A stretch of DNA of 64,000 nt from the NCBI RefSeq assembly GCF_027497235.1, contig NZ_CP114902.1:2927501-2991500 (forward strand), given 5' to 3'. The translations under genes and the position numbers were made by a program. Every line of letters starts with the position of its first letter. Position 1 is the first letter of the stretch. The stretch is from Micromonospora sp. WMMD1128 (lineage in GTDB: Bacteria; Actinomycetota; Actinomycetes; Mycobacteriales; Micromonosporaceae). Below, piece after piece: positions 45,440 to 54,109 of this stretch. Under the pieces are notes generated by a model. The model did no database searches and was not told where the DNA came from. It saw only the letters and a program-made list of their open reading frames with translations.

Positions 45440-46858
45440 ATGCTTTCCGCTTTTGATCGTCGGCGCACCATTGCGCCGGCCGGGTACAGCCGGTGGCTGA
45501 TCCCGCCGGCGGCGCTGGCGATCCATCTCTGCATCGGGCAGGTCTACGCGACGAGCGTGTACAAGAATTCCCTGATCGCGCACTTCGACACCGGGCAGAC
45601 GGCGATCGGGGTGATCTTCAGCATCGCGATCGTGATGTTGGGCCTGTCGGCGGCGGTGGCCGGGACGTGGGTGGAGGCGAACGGTCCGCGTAAGGCGATG
45701 TTCGTCTCGGCGTGTTTCTGGGCGGCCGGGTTCCTGGTCGGCGCGCTGGGCATCGCGACCTCGCAGCTGTGGCTGCTGTATCTGGGGTACGGCGTGCTGG
45801 GCGGTATCGGCCTGGGAATCGGGTACATCTCCCCCGTCTCCACGTTGATCAAGTGGTTCCCGGACCGGCCGGGCCTGGCGACCGGCTTGGCGATCATGGG
45901 GTTCGGTGGTGGGGCGATGGTGGCCTCTCCCCTGTCCCGGCAGTTGCTGTCGTTGTTCGACTCGGGCTACGACCCGTCCGTCAGCGGGTCGACGGCGTCC
46001 GGTTCGGCGCTGGTGTGGTTGTTCGTCACGCTCGGTGTCGGCTACTTCGCGATCATGATGTTCGGCGTCTTCAACGTGCGGGTGCCGGCGGCGGACTGGC
46101 GTCCGGCCGGGTTCGACCCGTCGACGGTGGCGAAGAAGCCGATGGTGACCACCGCGAACGTGTCGGCGGCTAACGCGGTGAAGACCCGGTCGTTCTGGCT
46201 GCTGTGGGTGGTGCTGTTCTGCAACGTGACCGCGGGCATCGGCATCCTGGAGCAGGCCAGCCCGATGATCCAGGACTTCTTCCGCGACGGTGGCACCTCC
46301 TCGGTGTCGGTGGCGGCGGCCGGCGGGTTCGTGGGGCTGCTGTCGTTGTTCAACATGGCGGGCCGGTTCGTCTGGTCGTCGACGTCGGATGTGATCGGCC
46401 GGAAGCCGATCTACGTGGTGTACCTGGGTGTGGGCCTGGCGCTGTACCTGGCGCTGGCGCTGGTCGGGCAGACGGCGACGGCATTGTTCGTGCTGTTGGC
46501 CTGCGTGATCCTGTCGTTCTACGGCGGTGGGTTCGCGACCGCGCCGGCGTACCTGCGGGACCTGTTCGGCACGTTCGAGGTGGGCGCGATCCACGGTCGG
46601 CTGCTGACCGCGTGGTCGGCGGCGGGCGTGGCCGGGCCGCTGATCGTCAACGCGTTCCTCGACGCGCAGGGCGAGCCGGGTTCGTTGACCGCGTCGGCGT
46701 ACCGGCCGGCGTTGTTCACGATGGTCGGGGTGCTGGCGGTGGGGCTGGTGGCGAACCTGCTGATCCGGCCGGTGCCGCAGCGGTTCCACGAGCCGGCGTC
46801 GGGCCGGGACGAGATGGCGCCGGGGCAGCCGGTGGCGGCGGAGAGGAGCGGATCGTGA
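45440..46858 (+). CDS. OFA-family MFS transporter (oxalate/formate-type)
   Basis: A 472-aa MFS protein with 12 helices. SRWLIPPAALAIHLCIGQVYATSVY is the family start, and GIGYISPVSTLIKWFPDRPGLATGLAIMGFGGGA is the OFA signature loop. The second half begins SFWLLWVVLFCNVTAGIGI and GRFVWSSTSDVIGRKPIY. OFA carriers exchange oxalate and formate or related carboxylates; a formate role would suit the selenocysteine FDH but is inference. ATG 45440 has GGAGGAAGCAAGG upstream. Followed directly by a small partner gene. Confidence 0.9.
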   Translation: MLSAFDRRRTIAPAGYSRWLIPPAALAIHLCIGQVYATSVYKNSLIAHFDTGQTAIGVIFSIAIVMLGLSAAVAGTWVEANGPRKAMFVSACFWAAGFLVGALGIATSQLWLLYLGYGVLGGIGLGIGYISPVSTLIKWFPDRPGLATGLAIMGFGGGAMVASPLSRQLLSLFDSGYDPSVSGSTASGSALVWLFVTLGVGYFAIMMFGVFNVRVPAADWRPAGFDPSTVAKKPMVTTANVSAANAVKTRSFWLLWVVLFCNVTAGIGILEQASPMIQDFFRDGGTSSVSVAAAGGFVGLLSLFNMAGRFVWSSTSDVIGRKPIYVVYLGVGLALYLALALVGQTATALFVLLACVILSFYGGGFATAPAYLRDLFGTFEVGAIHGRLLTAWSAAGVAGPLIVNAFLDAQGEPGSLTASAYRPALFTMVGVLAVGLVANLLIRPVPQRFHEPASGRDEMAPGQPVAAERSGS

Positions 46859-46980
46859 ACGGGCGGACCGGTGGCGGGCAGCAGGTCCGCCTGGTGGTGT
46901 CGTGGCTGTTGGTGGCCGTGTTGCTGGGTTACGGCGTGATCCAGACGTTGATGACGGCGGCGAAGCTGTTCACCGGGTGA
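46855..46980 (+). CDS. MFS transporter small subunit, 41 aa
   Basis: GTG 46855 overlaps the OFA transporter stop as GTGA. The peptide MNGRTGGGQQVRLVVSWLLV continues as one membrane helix (AVLLGYGVIQTLMTAAKLF). Such short one-helix proteins are routinely found behind OFA transporters and are named MFS transporter small subunit. Too short to be detected by standard length thresholds. A hairpin follows at 46994-47025. Confidence 0.85.
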   Translation: MNGRTGGGQQVRLVVSWLLVAVLLGYGVIQTLMTAAKLFTG

Positions 46981-46993
46981 CGGTGGGCGGGCA

Positions 46994-47025
46994 GCGGCGG
47001 TCCGGGGGCTCCCCCGGGTCGCCGC
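46994..47025. terminator. hairpin between OFA operon and SDR gene
   Basis: Six-bp arms GCGGCG/CGCCGC at 46994-46999 and 47020-47025, a 2x2 internal loop, then 7 more pairs (CCGGGGG/CCCCCGG) closing a short loop. It lies between two convergent genes and may serve both. No T-tract. Confidence 0.5.
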
Positions 47026-47032
47026 GTCGTTG

Positions 47033-47761
47033 CTACAGACCGCCGGCGACCCGCAGGACCGCGCCTGTCGTGTAGGTGGCGTCGGGGCCGAGCAGGTGGG
47101 CGATCGCGCCGGCCACCTCGTCGGGCTCACCGGCGCGGCCCAGCGGGATGCGGCCGGCGGAGGTGTCCGGGCGGTCCGGTGCGCCGGAGCGGGCGTGGAT
47201 GTCGGTGCGGATGATGCCGGGGGCGACCGCGTTGACCCGGATGCCGCGCGGCGCGAGTTCCTTGGCCAGGCCGACGGTGAGGGTGTCGGTGGCGGCCTTC
47301 ACGGCGGCGTAGTGGATGTACTCGCCGGGGCTGCCGAGGGTGGCCGCGGCGGAGGAGACGTTGACGATCGCGCCGCCGCCTGTCATCCGGCTGGCGGCCT
47401 GCTGGGCGCAGAGGATGTAGCCGACGAGGTTGACGTCGACGACCTCGCGCAGGTCGTCGGCGCGCAGGTCGGTGAAGGGGCCGATCGGGCTGGTGACGCC
47501 GGCGTTGTTGACCAGGCCGGTGAGCGGGCCGAGTTGGTCGGCGGCGGCGAACAGCCGGCGTACCTGGTCGGGGTCGCGGGTGTCGGCGGCGACGGTGACG
47601 GCGCGGCGCCCGGTGGCGCGCACGTCGGCGGCGACCGTCGCGGCGGTGTCGTGGTCGGCGCGGTAGCCGATGATCAGGTCGTGTCCGTCGGCGGCGAGTC
47701 GGCGCGCGGTGGCCGCGCCGATGCCGCGCCCACCCCCGGTGATGATGGTGACGGAGGTCAA
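47033..47761 (-). CDS. SDR-family oxidoreductase (FabG-like)
   Basis: A 242-aa short-chain dehydrogenase. TIITGGGRGIGAATARRLA is the NAD(P) loop, LVNNAGVTSPI the NNAG, and NVSSAAATLGSPGEYIHYAAVKAA contains the Ser-Tyr-Lys triad; PGIIRTDIHARSG and GAVLRVAGG finish it. TTG 47761 with AGAGGAG 7 bases upstream is the most probable start. Likely NADP-linked 3-oxoacyl or alcohol reductase, exact substrate unknown. Divergent to the patatin gene. Confidence 0.92.
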   Translation of the reverse strand: MTSVTIITGGGRGIGAATARRLAADGHDLIIGYRADHDTAATVAADVRATGRRAVTVAADTRDPDQVRRLFAAADQLGPLTGLVNNAGVTSPIGPFTDLRADDLREVVDVNLVGYILCAQQAASRMTGGGAIVNVSSAAATLGSPGEYIHYAAVKAATDTLTVGLAKELAPRGIRVNAVAPGIIRTDIHARSGAPDRPDTSAGRIPLGRAGEPDEVAGAIAHLLGPDATYTTGAVLRVAGGL

Positions 47762-47836
47762 TGCGTTCTCCTCTGCCCTGGTGGTGGGGGCGACGTTACC
47801 GTGGGCGGGACCACCGGGGACGGAGAGGACGGTCAC

Positions 47837-48670
47837 ATGGGGCGGGCGTTGGTGCTGGGCGGCGGCGGGGTGACCGGGGTCGCCTGGGAGCTGGGGTTGC
47901 TGGCCGGGCTGGCTGAGCGGGGGGTGCCGCTGGACGAGGCGGACCTGGTGGTGGGCACGTCGGCCGGTTCGGTGGTCGGTGCGCAGGTCTGTTCCGGGGT
48001 GCCGCTGTCCGAGTGGTACGCGGCGCAGCTGCGTCCGCCGCGCGACGAGGTGCCGGCCCGGCTCGGTCTGGGGGTGCTGGCCCGGTGGGCGTGGGCCGGG
48101 GCGCGGGGTCGGGACGCGGCGCGGGCCCGGGCGCGGGTGGGCGCGTTGGCGTTGGCGGCGCGTACCCCGTCGGAGGAGTCCCGGCGGGCGGTGATCGCGG
48201 CGCGGCTGCCGGCGCGGGAATGGCCGGCGCGGCGGCTGCTGGTCACCGCCGTCGACGCGGCCTCGGGTGGGTTCGTGGTCTTCGACGCCGACAGCGGGGT
48301 GTCGCTCGTCGACGCGGTCGGGGCGAGTTGCGCGGTGCCCGGGGTGTGGCCGCCGGTGACTGTCGACGGCCGGCGTTACGTCGACGGCGGGGTGCGGTCG
48401 CCGGTGAACGCGGACCTGGCCGCCGGGGCTGCTCAGGTGGTGGTGTTGGCGCCGACGAGCGCCGCGGTCGGGCCGATGCCGCGGCTGGCGGCGCAGGTGT
48501 CGGCGTTGCGGTCGGCGGGGGCGCGGGTGGCGGTGGTGGCGCCGGACCGGGCGGCGCGCGCGGCGATCGGTCGTAACGTGCTGGACCCGACGCGGCGGGC
48601 GGCGTCGGCGCGGGCCGGGTTCGCGCAGGCCGCGACCGTGGCCGATGAGGTGGCGGCGGTCTGGGCGTGA
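47837..48670 (+). CDS. patatin-like phospholipase
   Basis: A 277-aa acyl hydrolase with ALVLGGGGVTGVAWELGLL (oxyanion hole), nucleophile Ser in VVGTSAGSVVGA and the aspartate of the dyad in YVDGGVRSPVNAD. These define bacterial patatins (RssA-like). ATG 47837 follows GGAGAGGAC. Its role in the cell is unknown. Not part of an evident operon. Confidence 0.92.
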   Translation: MGRALVLGGGGVTGVAWELGLLAGLAERGVPLDEADLVVGTSAGSVVGAQVCSGVPLSEWYAAQLRPPRDEVPARLGLGVLARWAWAGARGRDAARARARVGALALAARTPSEESRRAVIAARLPAREWPARRLLVTAVDAASGGFVVFDADSGVSLVDAVGASCAVPGVWPPVTVDGRRYVDGGVRSPVNADLAAGAAQVVVLAPTSAAVGPMPRLAAQVSALRSAGARVAVVAPDRAARAAIGRNVLDPTRRAASARAGFAQAATVADEVAAVWA

Positions 48671-48715
48671 TCGCCTAGGCTCACCGGGTCGGCGGCGAGG
48701 CGTGGGAGGTACGCG

Positions 48716-49174
48716 GTGGGTGTCAGTGTCGGTGACCTGGTCGAGGACTTCACGCTGCCGGATCAGACGGGCACGCCGCGGCGGCTGTCGGAGTTCCTGG
48801 CCGCCGGGCCGGCGGTGGTGTTCTTCTACCCGGCGGCGATGACCCGGGGCTGCACGGCGGAGAGCTGTCACTTCCGGGACCTGGCCGCGGAGTTCGCGGC
48901 GTTGGGCGCGTCCCGGGTCGGGATCAGCCGGGATCCGGTGGATCGGCAGGCGGAGTTCGCCGCCCGGCACGGGTTCGACTATCCGCTGCTGTCCGACGTC
49001 GACGGGGCGGTGGCGGCGGCGTTCGGGGTGCGGCGGCGGTTGCCGTTGGGTGCGTTGAGCACCCGGCGGATGACGTTCGTGATCGGCGCGGACCGGCGGG
49101 TGCTGGCCGTGGTGCACAGCGAGATGAGCATGAACGAGCACGCCGACGCGGCGTTGCGCGCGCTCGGGGGCTGA
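48716..49174 (+). CDS. peroxiredoxin, BCP/AhpE-type
   Basis: A 152-aa thiol peroxidase. The thioredoxin-like fold starts VGDLVEDFTLPDQTGTP; peroxidatic C46 in MTRGCTAESCHFRD with a second Cys C51 five residues on, the layout of atypical two-Cys BCP enzymes. ISRDPVDRQAEFAARHGFDYPLLSD is the family helix. GTG 48716 follows GGGAGG. A TAGGCT hexamer at 48676 may be the -10 element. Reduces H2O2 or lipid peroxides. Confidence 0.93.
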   Translation: MGVSVGDLVEDFTLPDQTGTPRRLSEFLAAGPAVVFFYPAAMTRGCTAESCHFRDLAAEFAALGASRVGISRDPVDRQAEFAARHGFDYPLLSDVDGAVAAAFGVRRRLPLGALSTRRMTFVIGADRRVLAVVHSEMSMNEHADAALRALGG

Positions 49175-49238
49175 TCTTCGTGTTGTCGCAGCCGGCTGGT
49201 ATCAAGGTGCGTCACACAGGTGTACGGAAGAGGGCGTG

Positions 49239-49928
49239 ATGGCGGTCCAGGGTTTGTCCACTGACGAGGTACAGCAGATCCGCGAGTCGTTGGCGGCGGG
49301 CCGCAAGCCACGGGTGGTGTTCACCGAGGCGGCCGGTCAGATGGCCGGGCAGCTCGGGCAGGTGGTGGAGTTGACCGACCCGGCGGTGTCGGAGGAGTTC
49401 GTGGTGGTGCGGTTCGGCCGCGACGAGTTGCCCTTCTCCCCCGCCGACGTGGCGGTCGCGCCCAAGGGCGCCGGGCGGCGGCCCGCCGCCGTCGAGGCGA
49501 AACCGGAGCCGGAGCAGCCGCCCGCGGCGGCGGAGCCGGAGTTCGTGCTGGACACGCCGCGGGTGCCGGCGCCGCGCCAGGAACAGAAGGCGCAGGAGCA
49601 GCAGCCGGCGGAGCCGAAGCCGGCGAAGCGGGCGGTCAAGGCCGTGAAGCCGAAGACCCCGCCCGGGTTGACGGTGACGTTGGCGTACGGCGAGGGCGAG
49701 TGGACGGTCGCCGCGCAGCAGGGCGCGAAGGCGCTGGCCCGGCCGTACGTGGTGAAGCCGGCCGAGGCGTTGCGGATGGTGGCGCTGGTGGACGTGCCGG
49801 GGGTGCAGGAGGCGGTGGAGCAGATCCTGGCCGCCGAGCGGGCCGAGGCGGAGCAGCAGGCGGAGAAGTTACGCGCCGAGCTGGCCGAGATCGAGGCGCG
49901 GCTGGCGGAGCTGCGCGAGGCCCGCTGA
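49239..49928 (+). CDS. hypothetical protein with Pro/Glu-rich linker and C-terminal coiled coil
   Basis: A 229-aa protein. An N-terminal small domain (about 1-75, VFTEAAGQMAGQLGQVVELTD ... FVVVRFGRDELPFSP) is followed by a disordered linker rich in Pro, Glu, Gln and Lys, then a second compact domain (GLTVTLAYGEGEWTVAAQQGAKALARPY) and a C-terminal coiled coil (AERAEAEQQAEKLRAELAEI). Not a family I can name. ATG 49239 was preferred over GTG 49236; GAAGAGGG precedes it. Confidence 0.7.
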   Translation: MAVQGLSTDEVQQIRESLAAGRKPRVVFTEAAGQMAGQLGQVVELTDPAVSEEFVVVRFGRDELPFSPADVAVAPKGAGRRPAAVEAKPEPEQPPAAAEPEFVLDTPRVPAPRQEQKAQEQQPAEPKPAKRAVKAVKPKTPPGLTVTLAYGEGEWTVAAQQGAKALARPYVVKPAEALRMVALVDVPGVQEAVEQILAAERAEAEQQAEKLRAELAEIEARLAELREAR

Positions 49929-49940
49929 GCGGACGGCCGG

Positions 49941-51446
49941 TCAGGAGCGGGGGGCGCCCGCCGGGTCCGGCTGGCCGTCGCTGGCCGGCGCGGGCTCGGC
50001 GGGCGCGCCCGGCGCGTCGACCGCCGAGTCGGTGGGCGTGGTCGGCGTCGGCGTGGGCTCCCGGCGGGCGGCGGCGCGGTCGCGCAGCGCCGTCGTGGCC
50101 GCCTCGACGGTGGCGGCCACGAGCAGGATCAGCCCGACGCGCAGCAGCACCGCCTCCTGGATGCCGAAGCGGGCATACTCGCCGGCGGTGAACAGTGTGC
50201 CGGCCACCGCGCTGGCGGTGCTGGCGGCCACGAGCAGGCCACCGGCGGCGGCGCTCCAGCGGGTCCGCCGGAACCCGCGGGTGAGCAGCCCGACGGCGGC
50301 GGCGAGCACGACGAGCAGGCCGGTCACCGGGAGTACCCGGTCGGGGTCGGGGAAGAAGACCCGCTCGGGGAATGTCGGCAGGGCCGCCACCGGGTCGGCG
50401 TAGCGGCCGGTGGTGCCGCCGAGCAGCGTGGGCAGCACCTCGCCGGTGGTGGCGGCGGCGTGCCGCGGGTGGGTCAGGGCGTACCGGTAGGCGACGGTGT
50501 CCTTCTCCCGTGCGGTCCAGTCGACCAGGTCGGGGCAGCCGCGCCAGGCGGCGATGAACTCGGTCATCTGCCACGGCGTGCCGGCGGCGATCTGTTCGGC
50601 CGGGGCGCAGCGGGGCATGCCCAGGTCTCGGCGGTAGGCGCGGGCGACCGGCGGGTCGTTGAGGATCTGGAAGCGCAGGCGGTACAGGAACGTCGCCTCG
50701 GACAGGCTCAGCCCGGAGTACCAGGCCCGGTAGCTCTCGTCGGTGGGGTGGACGGTGGCGGTGTTCCAGGCGAGGCCGCCGAGCAGGACGGCCACGGCCA
50801 CGAGCGCGGCCCGGCGGGGGCGGCGCAGCAGGGCGTAGCCGGCGAGCACGACGAGCAGCAGCAGCACGTACGGCAGTACGTCCTGGCGGGTGAAGGTCCA
50901 CCAGAGGGTGGTCAGGACCAGCGCGCCCAGCGCCACCCGGGACCGGGTACGTACCCAGATGGCGAGCAGGGCCAGCGCGGCGACGCCGAGGCTGATGGAC
51001 AGCGACTCGGACAGCACGGCGTGGTCCCAGGGGTAGACCGACCGGGTCAGGGCCAGGCCGACCAGCGCCGCGGCGGCGGCGAAGCGGGCGGGCAGGGTGC
51101 GCAGCAGCAGCCAGGCGGCTCCGATCAGCAGCGACCAGGCCAGGGTGCTGATGCCCCATTGGACGGTCGTGCCGGCACGGTCGGAGCCGGCGAGGGCGTA
51201 CAGCAGCGGCACGCCCCAGGGCCGGGGTGCGTGGCCGGTGAACGACAGCAGGTCGATGGTGTTGCCGGGCCGGTCGGCGTAGGAGGTGCTGTCGACGGAG
51301 GTGTAGACGGTGAAGCGGGTCAGGATGAGCAGCCGGGCGGCCAGGTAGACGGTGAGCAGGACGGCCAGCGGCAGGTGCGTGGGCCGGGGCCGCCACCGGC
51401 GCGGCGAGGAGGGTGACGTCGGCGTGTCGACGGCCGCTGACGGCAT
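49941..51446 (-). CDS. large polytopic membrane protein, glycosyltransferase-like
   Basis: A 501-aa protein with about ten membrane helices from residue 25 on. The loop after the first helix (TSVDSTSYADRPGNTIDLLS) carries acidic residues as in GT-C glycosyltransferases that use polyprenyl sugars, and VYPWDHAVLSESLSISLG resembles the same superfamily. This is a weak call. The C-terminal tail is Pro/Thr/Ala-rich. ATG 51446 follows GAGGAC. It lies downstream of cydAB on the same strand, possibly in its transcript. Confidence 0.65.
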   Translation of the reverse strand: MPSAAVDTPTSPSSPRRWRPRPTHLPLAVLLTVYLAARLLILTRFTVYTSVDSTSYADRPGNTIDLLSFTGHAPRPWGVPLLYALAGSDRAGTTVQWGISTLAWSLLIGAAWLLLRTLPARFAAAAALVGLALTRSVYPWDHAVLSESLSISLGVAALALLAIWVRTRSRVALGALVLTTLWWTFTRQDVLPYVLLLLVVLAGYALLRRPRRAALVAVAVLLGGLAWNTATVHPTDESYRAWYSGLSLSEATFLYRLRFQILNDPPVARAYRRDLGMPRCAPAEQIAAGTPWQMTEFIAAWRGCPDLVDWTAREKDTVAYRYALTHPRHAAATTGEVLPTLLGGTTGRYADPVAALPTFPERVFFPDPDRVLPVTGLLVVLAAAVGLLTRGFRRTRWSAAAGGLLVAASTASAVAGTLFTAGEYARFGIQEAVLLRVGLILLVAATVEAATTALRDRAAARREPTPTPTTPTDSAVDAPGAPAEPAPASDGQPDPAGAPRS

Positions 51447-51535
51447 GCGGTGTCCTCGGGGGGCGTCGGGATCGTGGTCGGCGGGAAGCATAGCCGCCGT
51501 CCGCTGGGTTCGGTCCCCGCGGGCGGCGGTGACGC

Positions 51536-52534
51536 TCAGTGCTGCGGGATGTTGGCCACGCCGATCCGCCTGCGGAACACCCAGTACGTCCAGCCCTGGT
51601 AGGCCAGCACGATCGGGGTGAACACCACCGCCACCCACGTCATGATCTTCAGGGTGTAGGGGGTGGACGCGGCGTTGGTGGCCGTCAGCGTGCCGGCCGG
51701 GTCGAGCGTGGACGGCAGCACGTTCGGGAACAGGGCGGCGAACAGCGTCGCCACGGCCAGGGCGATGGCCACCGCGGTGCCGGTGAACGCCCAGCCCTCC
51801 CGGCGTACCCTCGCCGCGGCCAGGCCGCCGAGCAGGGCGAGGGCGGCGCCGGCGGCGAGCACGACGGCGGCGGCGCTGGCGCGGATGGTCAGTGACCAGC
51901 CGAGGAACGCCACCGCGGCGACGGCGGTGCCGGCGCCGAGCTTGACGGCGAGGGCGCCGGCGCGGTGGCGGATGTCGCCGGTGGTCTTGAGCGCGAGGAA
52001 CACCGCGCCGTGGGTTCCGAACAGGCCGAGGGTGGTCAGGCCGCCGAGCAGCGCGTACGGGTGCAGCAGGTCGAGCAGGCCGCCGGCGTACTCGTGGTCG
52101 GCGTCCAGGGGAACGCCGCGGAAGATGTTGGCGAACGCCACGCCCCACAGCACCGCCGGCACCGCCGAGCCCCAGAAGATGGCCCGGTCCCAGCGGCGTT
52201 TCCAGGTCGCCTCGGGGCGCTTGTGCCGGTATTCGAAGGCGACGCCGCGGGCGATCAGGGCGAGGAGGATGAGCAGCAGCGGCAGGTAGAAGCCGGAGAA
52301 CAGGGTGGCGTACCACTCGGGGAAGGCGGCGAACATGGCGCCGCCGGCGGTGATCAGCCAGACCTCGTTGCCGTCCCAGACCGGGCCGATGGTGTTGATC
52401 AGGACGCGGCGTTGCCGGTCGTCGCGGCCGAGCACGGGCAGCAGCATCCCGACGCCGAAGTCGAAGCCTTCGAGGATGAAGTAGCCGGTGAAGAGCACGG
52501 CGACGAGGAGAAACCAGACGGTGGTCAGTTCCAC
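51536..52534 (-). CDS. cydB: cytochrome bd ubiquinol/menaquinol oxidase subunit II
   Basis: A 332-aa membrane protein with about eight helices. VWFLLVAVLFTGYFILEGFDFGVGMLLPVLGRDD and GPVWDGNEVWLITAGGAMFAAFP are diagnostic. It supports the heme-bearing CydA. Thirteen bases separate cydA and cydB. cydDC, needed for assembly, is not in the window. Confidence 0.96.
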   Translation of the reverse strand: MELTTVWFLLVAVLFTGYFILEGFDFGVGMLLPVLGRDDRQRRVLINTIGPVWDGNEVWLITAGGAMFAAFPEWYATLFSGFYLPLLLILLALIARGVAFEYRHKRPEATWKRRWDRAIFWGSAVPAVLWGVAFANIFRGVPLDADHEYAGGLLDLLHPYALLGGLTTLGLFGTHGAVFLALKTTGDIRHRAGALAVKLGAGTAVAAVAFLGWSLTIRASAAAVVLAAGAALALLGGLAAARVRREGWAFTGTAVAIALAVATLFAALFPNVLPSTLDPAGTLTATNAASTPYTLKIMTWVAVVFTPIVLAYQGWTYWVFRRRIGVANIPQH

Positions 52535-52547
52535 GGTGGGCTCCGGG

Positions 52548-53960
52548 TCAGTAGGCGAACGCGAGCGGGCGCTGCGCGTCGTCGGTGTCGTCGTCGGTGG
52601 GTTGGTCGGTGACGTCGGGTACGCCGGCGCGGGCGTAGCGGACGAGCAGCTTGAACTCGATCACCGCGAGGGTGGCGTAGATGAGGGTGAAGGCGGTGAA
52701 GGAGGTGAGCACCTCGGTCAGGGAGACGCTGCGGGACACGCCGTTGCGGGTGAGCATCTCGCCGAAGACGATCCAGGGTTGGCGGCCCATCTCGGTGAAG
52801 ATCCAGCCGAAGGAGTTGGCGAGCAGCGGCAGCACCGGCATGACCAGGCCGGCGCGCAGCAGCCACCGGTTGGTCGGGGTGCGGCCCCGGCGTTGGCTCC
52901 AGAGGACCAGCAGGGCGATCGCGGCGGCGGCCAGGCCGAAGCCGATCATGAAGCGGAAGCTCCAGTAGGTGACCGGGATGATCGGGGCGTAGGTGCCGGG
53001 GCCGTACTGGCTGGCGTACTGGGCCTGGAGGTCGTTGATGCCCTGCACGGTGCCGTGCGGGTCGCCGGTGCCGAGGAACGACAGCAGGTACGGGATCTTG
53101 ACGGCGAGGATCTCGCGGCTGCCGTCGAGGCTGCCGACGGTGAGCACGGAGAACGAGGCGGGGCTCTCGGTGGTGTAGAGGCCCTCGGCGGCGGCCATCT
53201 TCATCGGCTGCACCTCGGTCATGATCTTGCCTTGGATGTCGCCGGTGAGCACCACGAGCGCCGAGGAGACCAGCACCACCCAGGCGCCGAACTTCGTGGC
53301 GAAGCGGTAGGCGCCGGTGTCGGCGCTGTCGCGGTTGCGCATCACGTGCCACAGTCCGACGGTGACCACGAGGGACCCGGCGACCAGGAACGACCCGGCG
53401 AGGGTGTGCGGGAAGGTGATCAGGGCGACCTTGTTGGTGAGCACGGCGGGGAAGTCGGTGAGTTCGGCGCGTCCGCTGTCGGGGTTGATCCGGAAGCCGA
53501 CCGGGTTCTGCATGAACGAGTTCGCGGCGAGGATGAAGTAGGCCGACAGATTGGTGCCGATCGCGGCGGCCCAGATCGCGGCGAGGTGCAGTCGCTTGGG
53601 CAGCCGGTCCCAGCCGAAGATCCACAGACCGATGAACGTGGACTCCAGGAAGAACGCGACGAGCGCCTCGATGGCCAGGGGCGCGCCGAAGATGTCGCCG
53701 ACGAAGCGGGAGTAGTCGCTCCAGTTCATGCCGAACTGGAACTCCTGCACGATGCCGGTGACCACGCCCATCGCGAAGTTGATCAGGAACAGTTTGCCGT
53801 AGAACCTGGTGAGCTTGAGGTAGCGCTCGTTGCCGGTGCGGTGCCACATCGTCTGGAGGATGGCGACGAGCACGGACAGGCCGATGGTCAGCGGCACGAA
53901 CAGGAAGTGGTAGACGGTGGTGACACCGAACTGCCAGCGGGCGACGTCCAACGCGTCCAC
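52548..53960 (-). CDS. cydA: cytochrome bd oxidase subunit I
   Basis: A 470-aa quinol oxidase with high O2 affinity. Heme ligand H18 in VYHFLFVPLT; QEFQFGMNWSDYSRFVGDIFG, LFFESTFIG-like FFLESTFIGLWIFGW, VAALVVLTGD-like and EMGRQPWIVFGE are conserved blocks. The Q loop is of the short type. Expected at low oxygen; operators TACTAC/GTAGTA lie 19-44 bp ahead of the start. With formate dehydrogenase it could form a formate-to-O2 chain. Confidence 0.97.
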   Translation of the reverse strand: MDALDVARWQFGVTTVYHFLFVPLTIGLSVLVAILQTMWHRTGNERYLKLTRFYGKLFLINFAMGVVTGIVQEFQFGMNWSDYSRFVGDIFGAPLAIEALVAFFLESTFIGLWIFGWDRLPKRLHLAAIWAAAIGTNLSAYFILAANSFMQNPVGFRINPDSGRAELTDFPAVLTNKVALITFPHTLAGSFLVAGSLVVTVGLWHVMRNRDSADTGAYRFATKFGAWVVLVSSALVVLTGDIQGKIMTEVQPMKMAAAEGLYTTESPASFSVLTVGSLDGSREILAVKIPYLLSFLGTGDPHGTVQGINDLQAQYASQYGPGTYAPIIPVTYWSFRFMIGFGLAAAAIALLVLWSQRRGRTPTNRWLLRAGLVMPVLPLLANSFGWIFTEMGRQPWIVFGEMLTRNGVSRSVSLTEVLTSFTAFTLIYATLAVIEFKLLVRYARAGVPDVTDQPTDDDTDDAQRPLAFAY

Positions 53961-53978
53961 CTGAAACCCCCAGCCTTC

Positions 53979-54004
53979 TTACTACGAGACGTAGTAAATA
54001 CTAC
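53979..54004 (-). promoter_or_regulatory. overlapping palindromes in the cydAB promoter
   Basis: TTACTACG at 53979-53986, AGA, CGTAGTAA at 53990-53997 (19-bp perfect inverted repeat), overlapping GTAGTA-AA-TACTAC at 53991-54004. A third, imperfect copy extends to about 54015. TACTAC/GTAGTA dyads are used by BlaI/CopY-type repressors in mycobacteria as I recall, so such a regulator is a candidate. No BlaI gene lies in the window. Confidence 0.65.
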
Positions 54005-54109
54005 TCGCCGTCGTAGAGAAAAGGTGAGGGCCACCCGGCCCGAACCGACCCGGGACCAATGACCCTGATCACCTTGCCGCAGGGCCCGTCGTGCGACCAT
54101 CCACCACTG

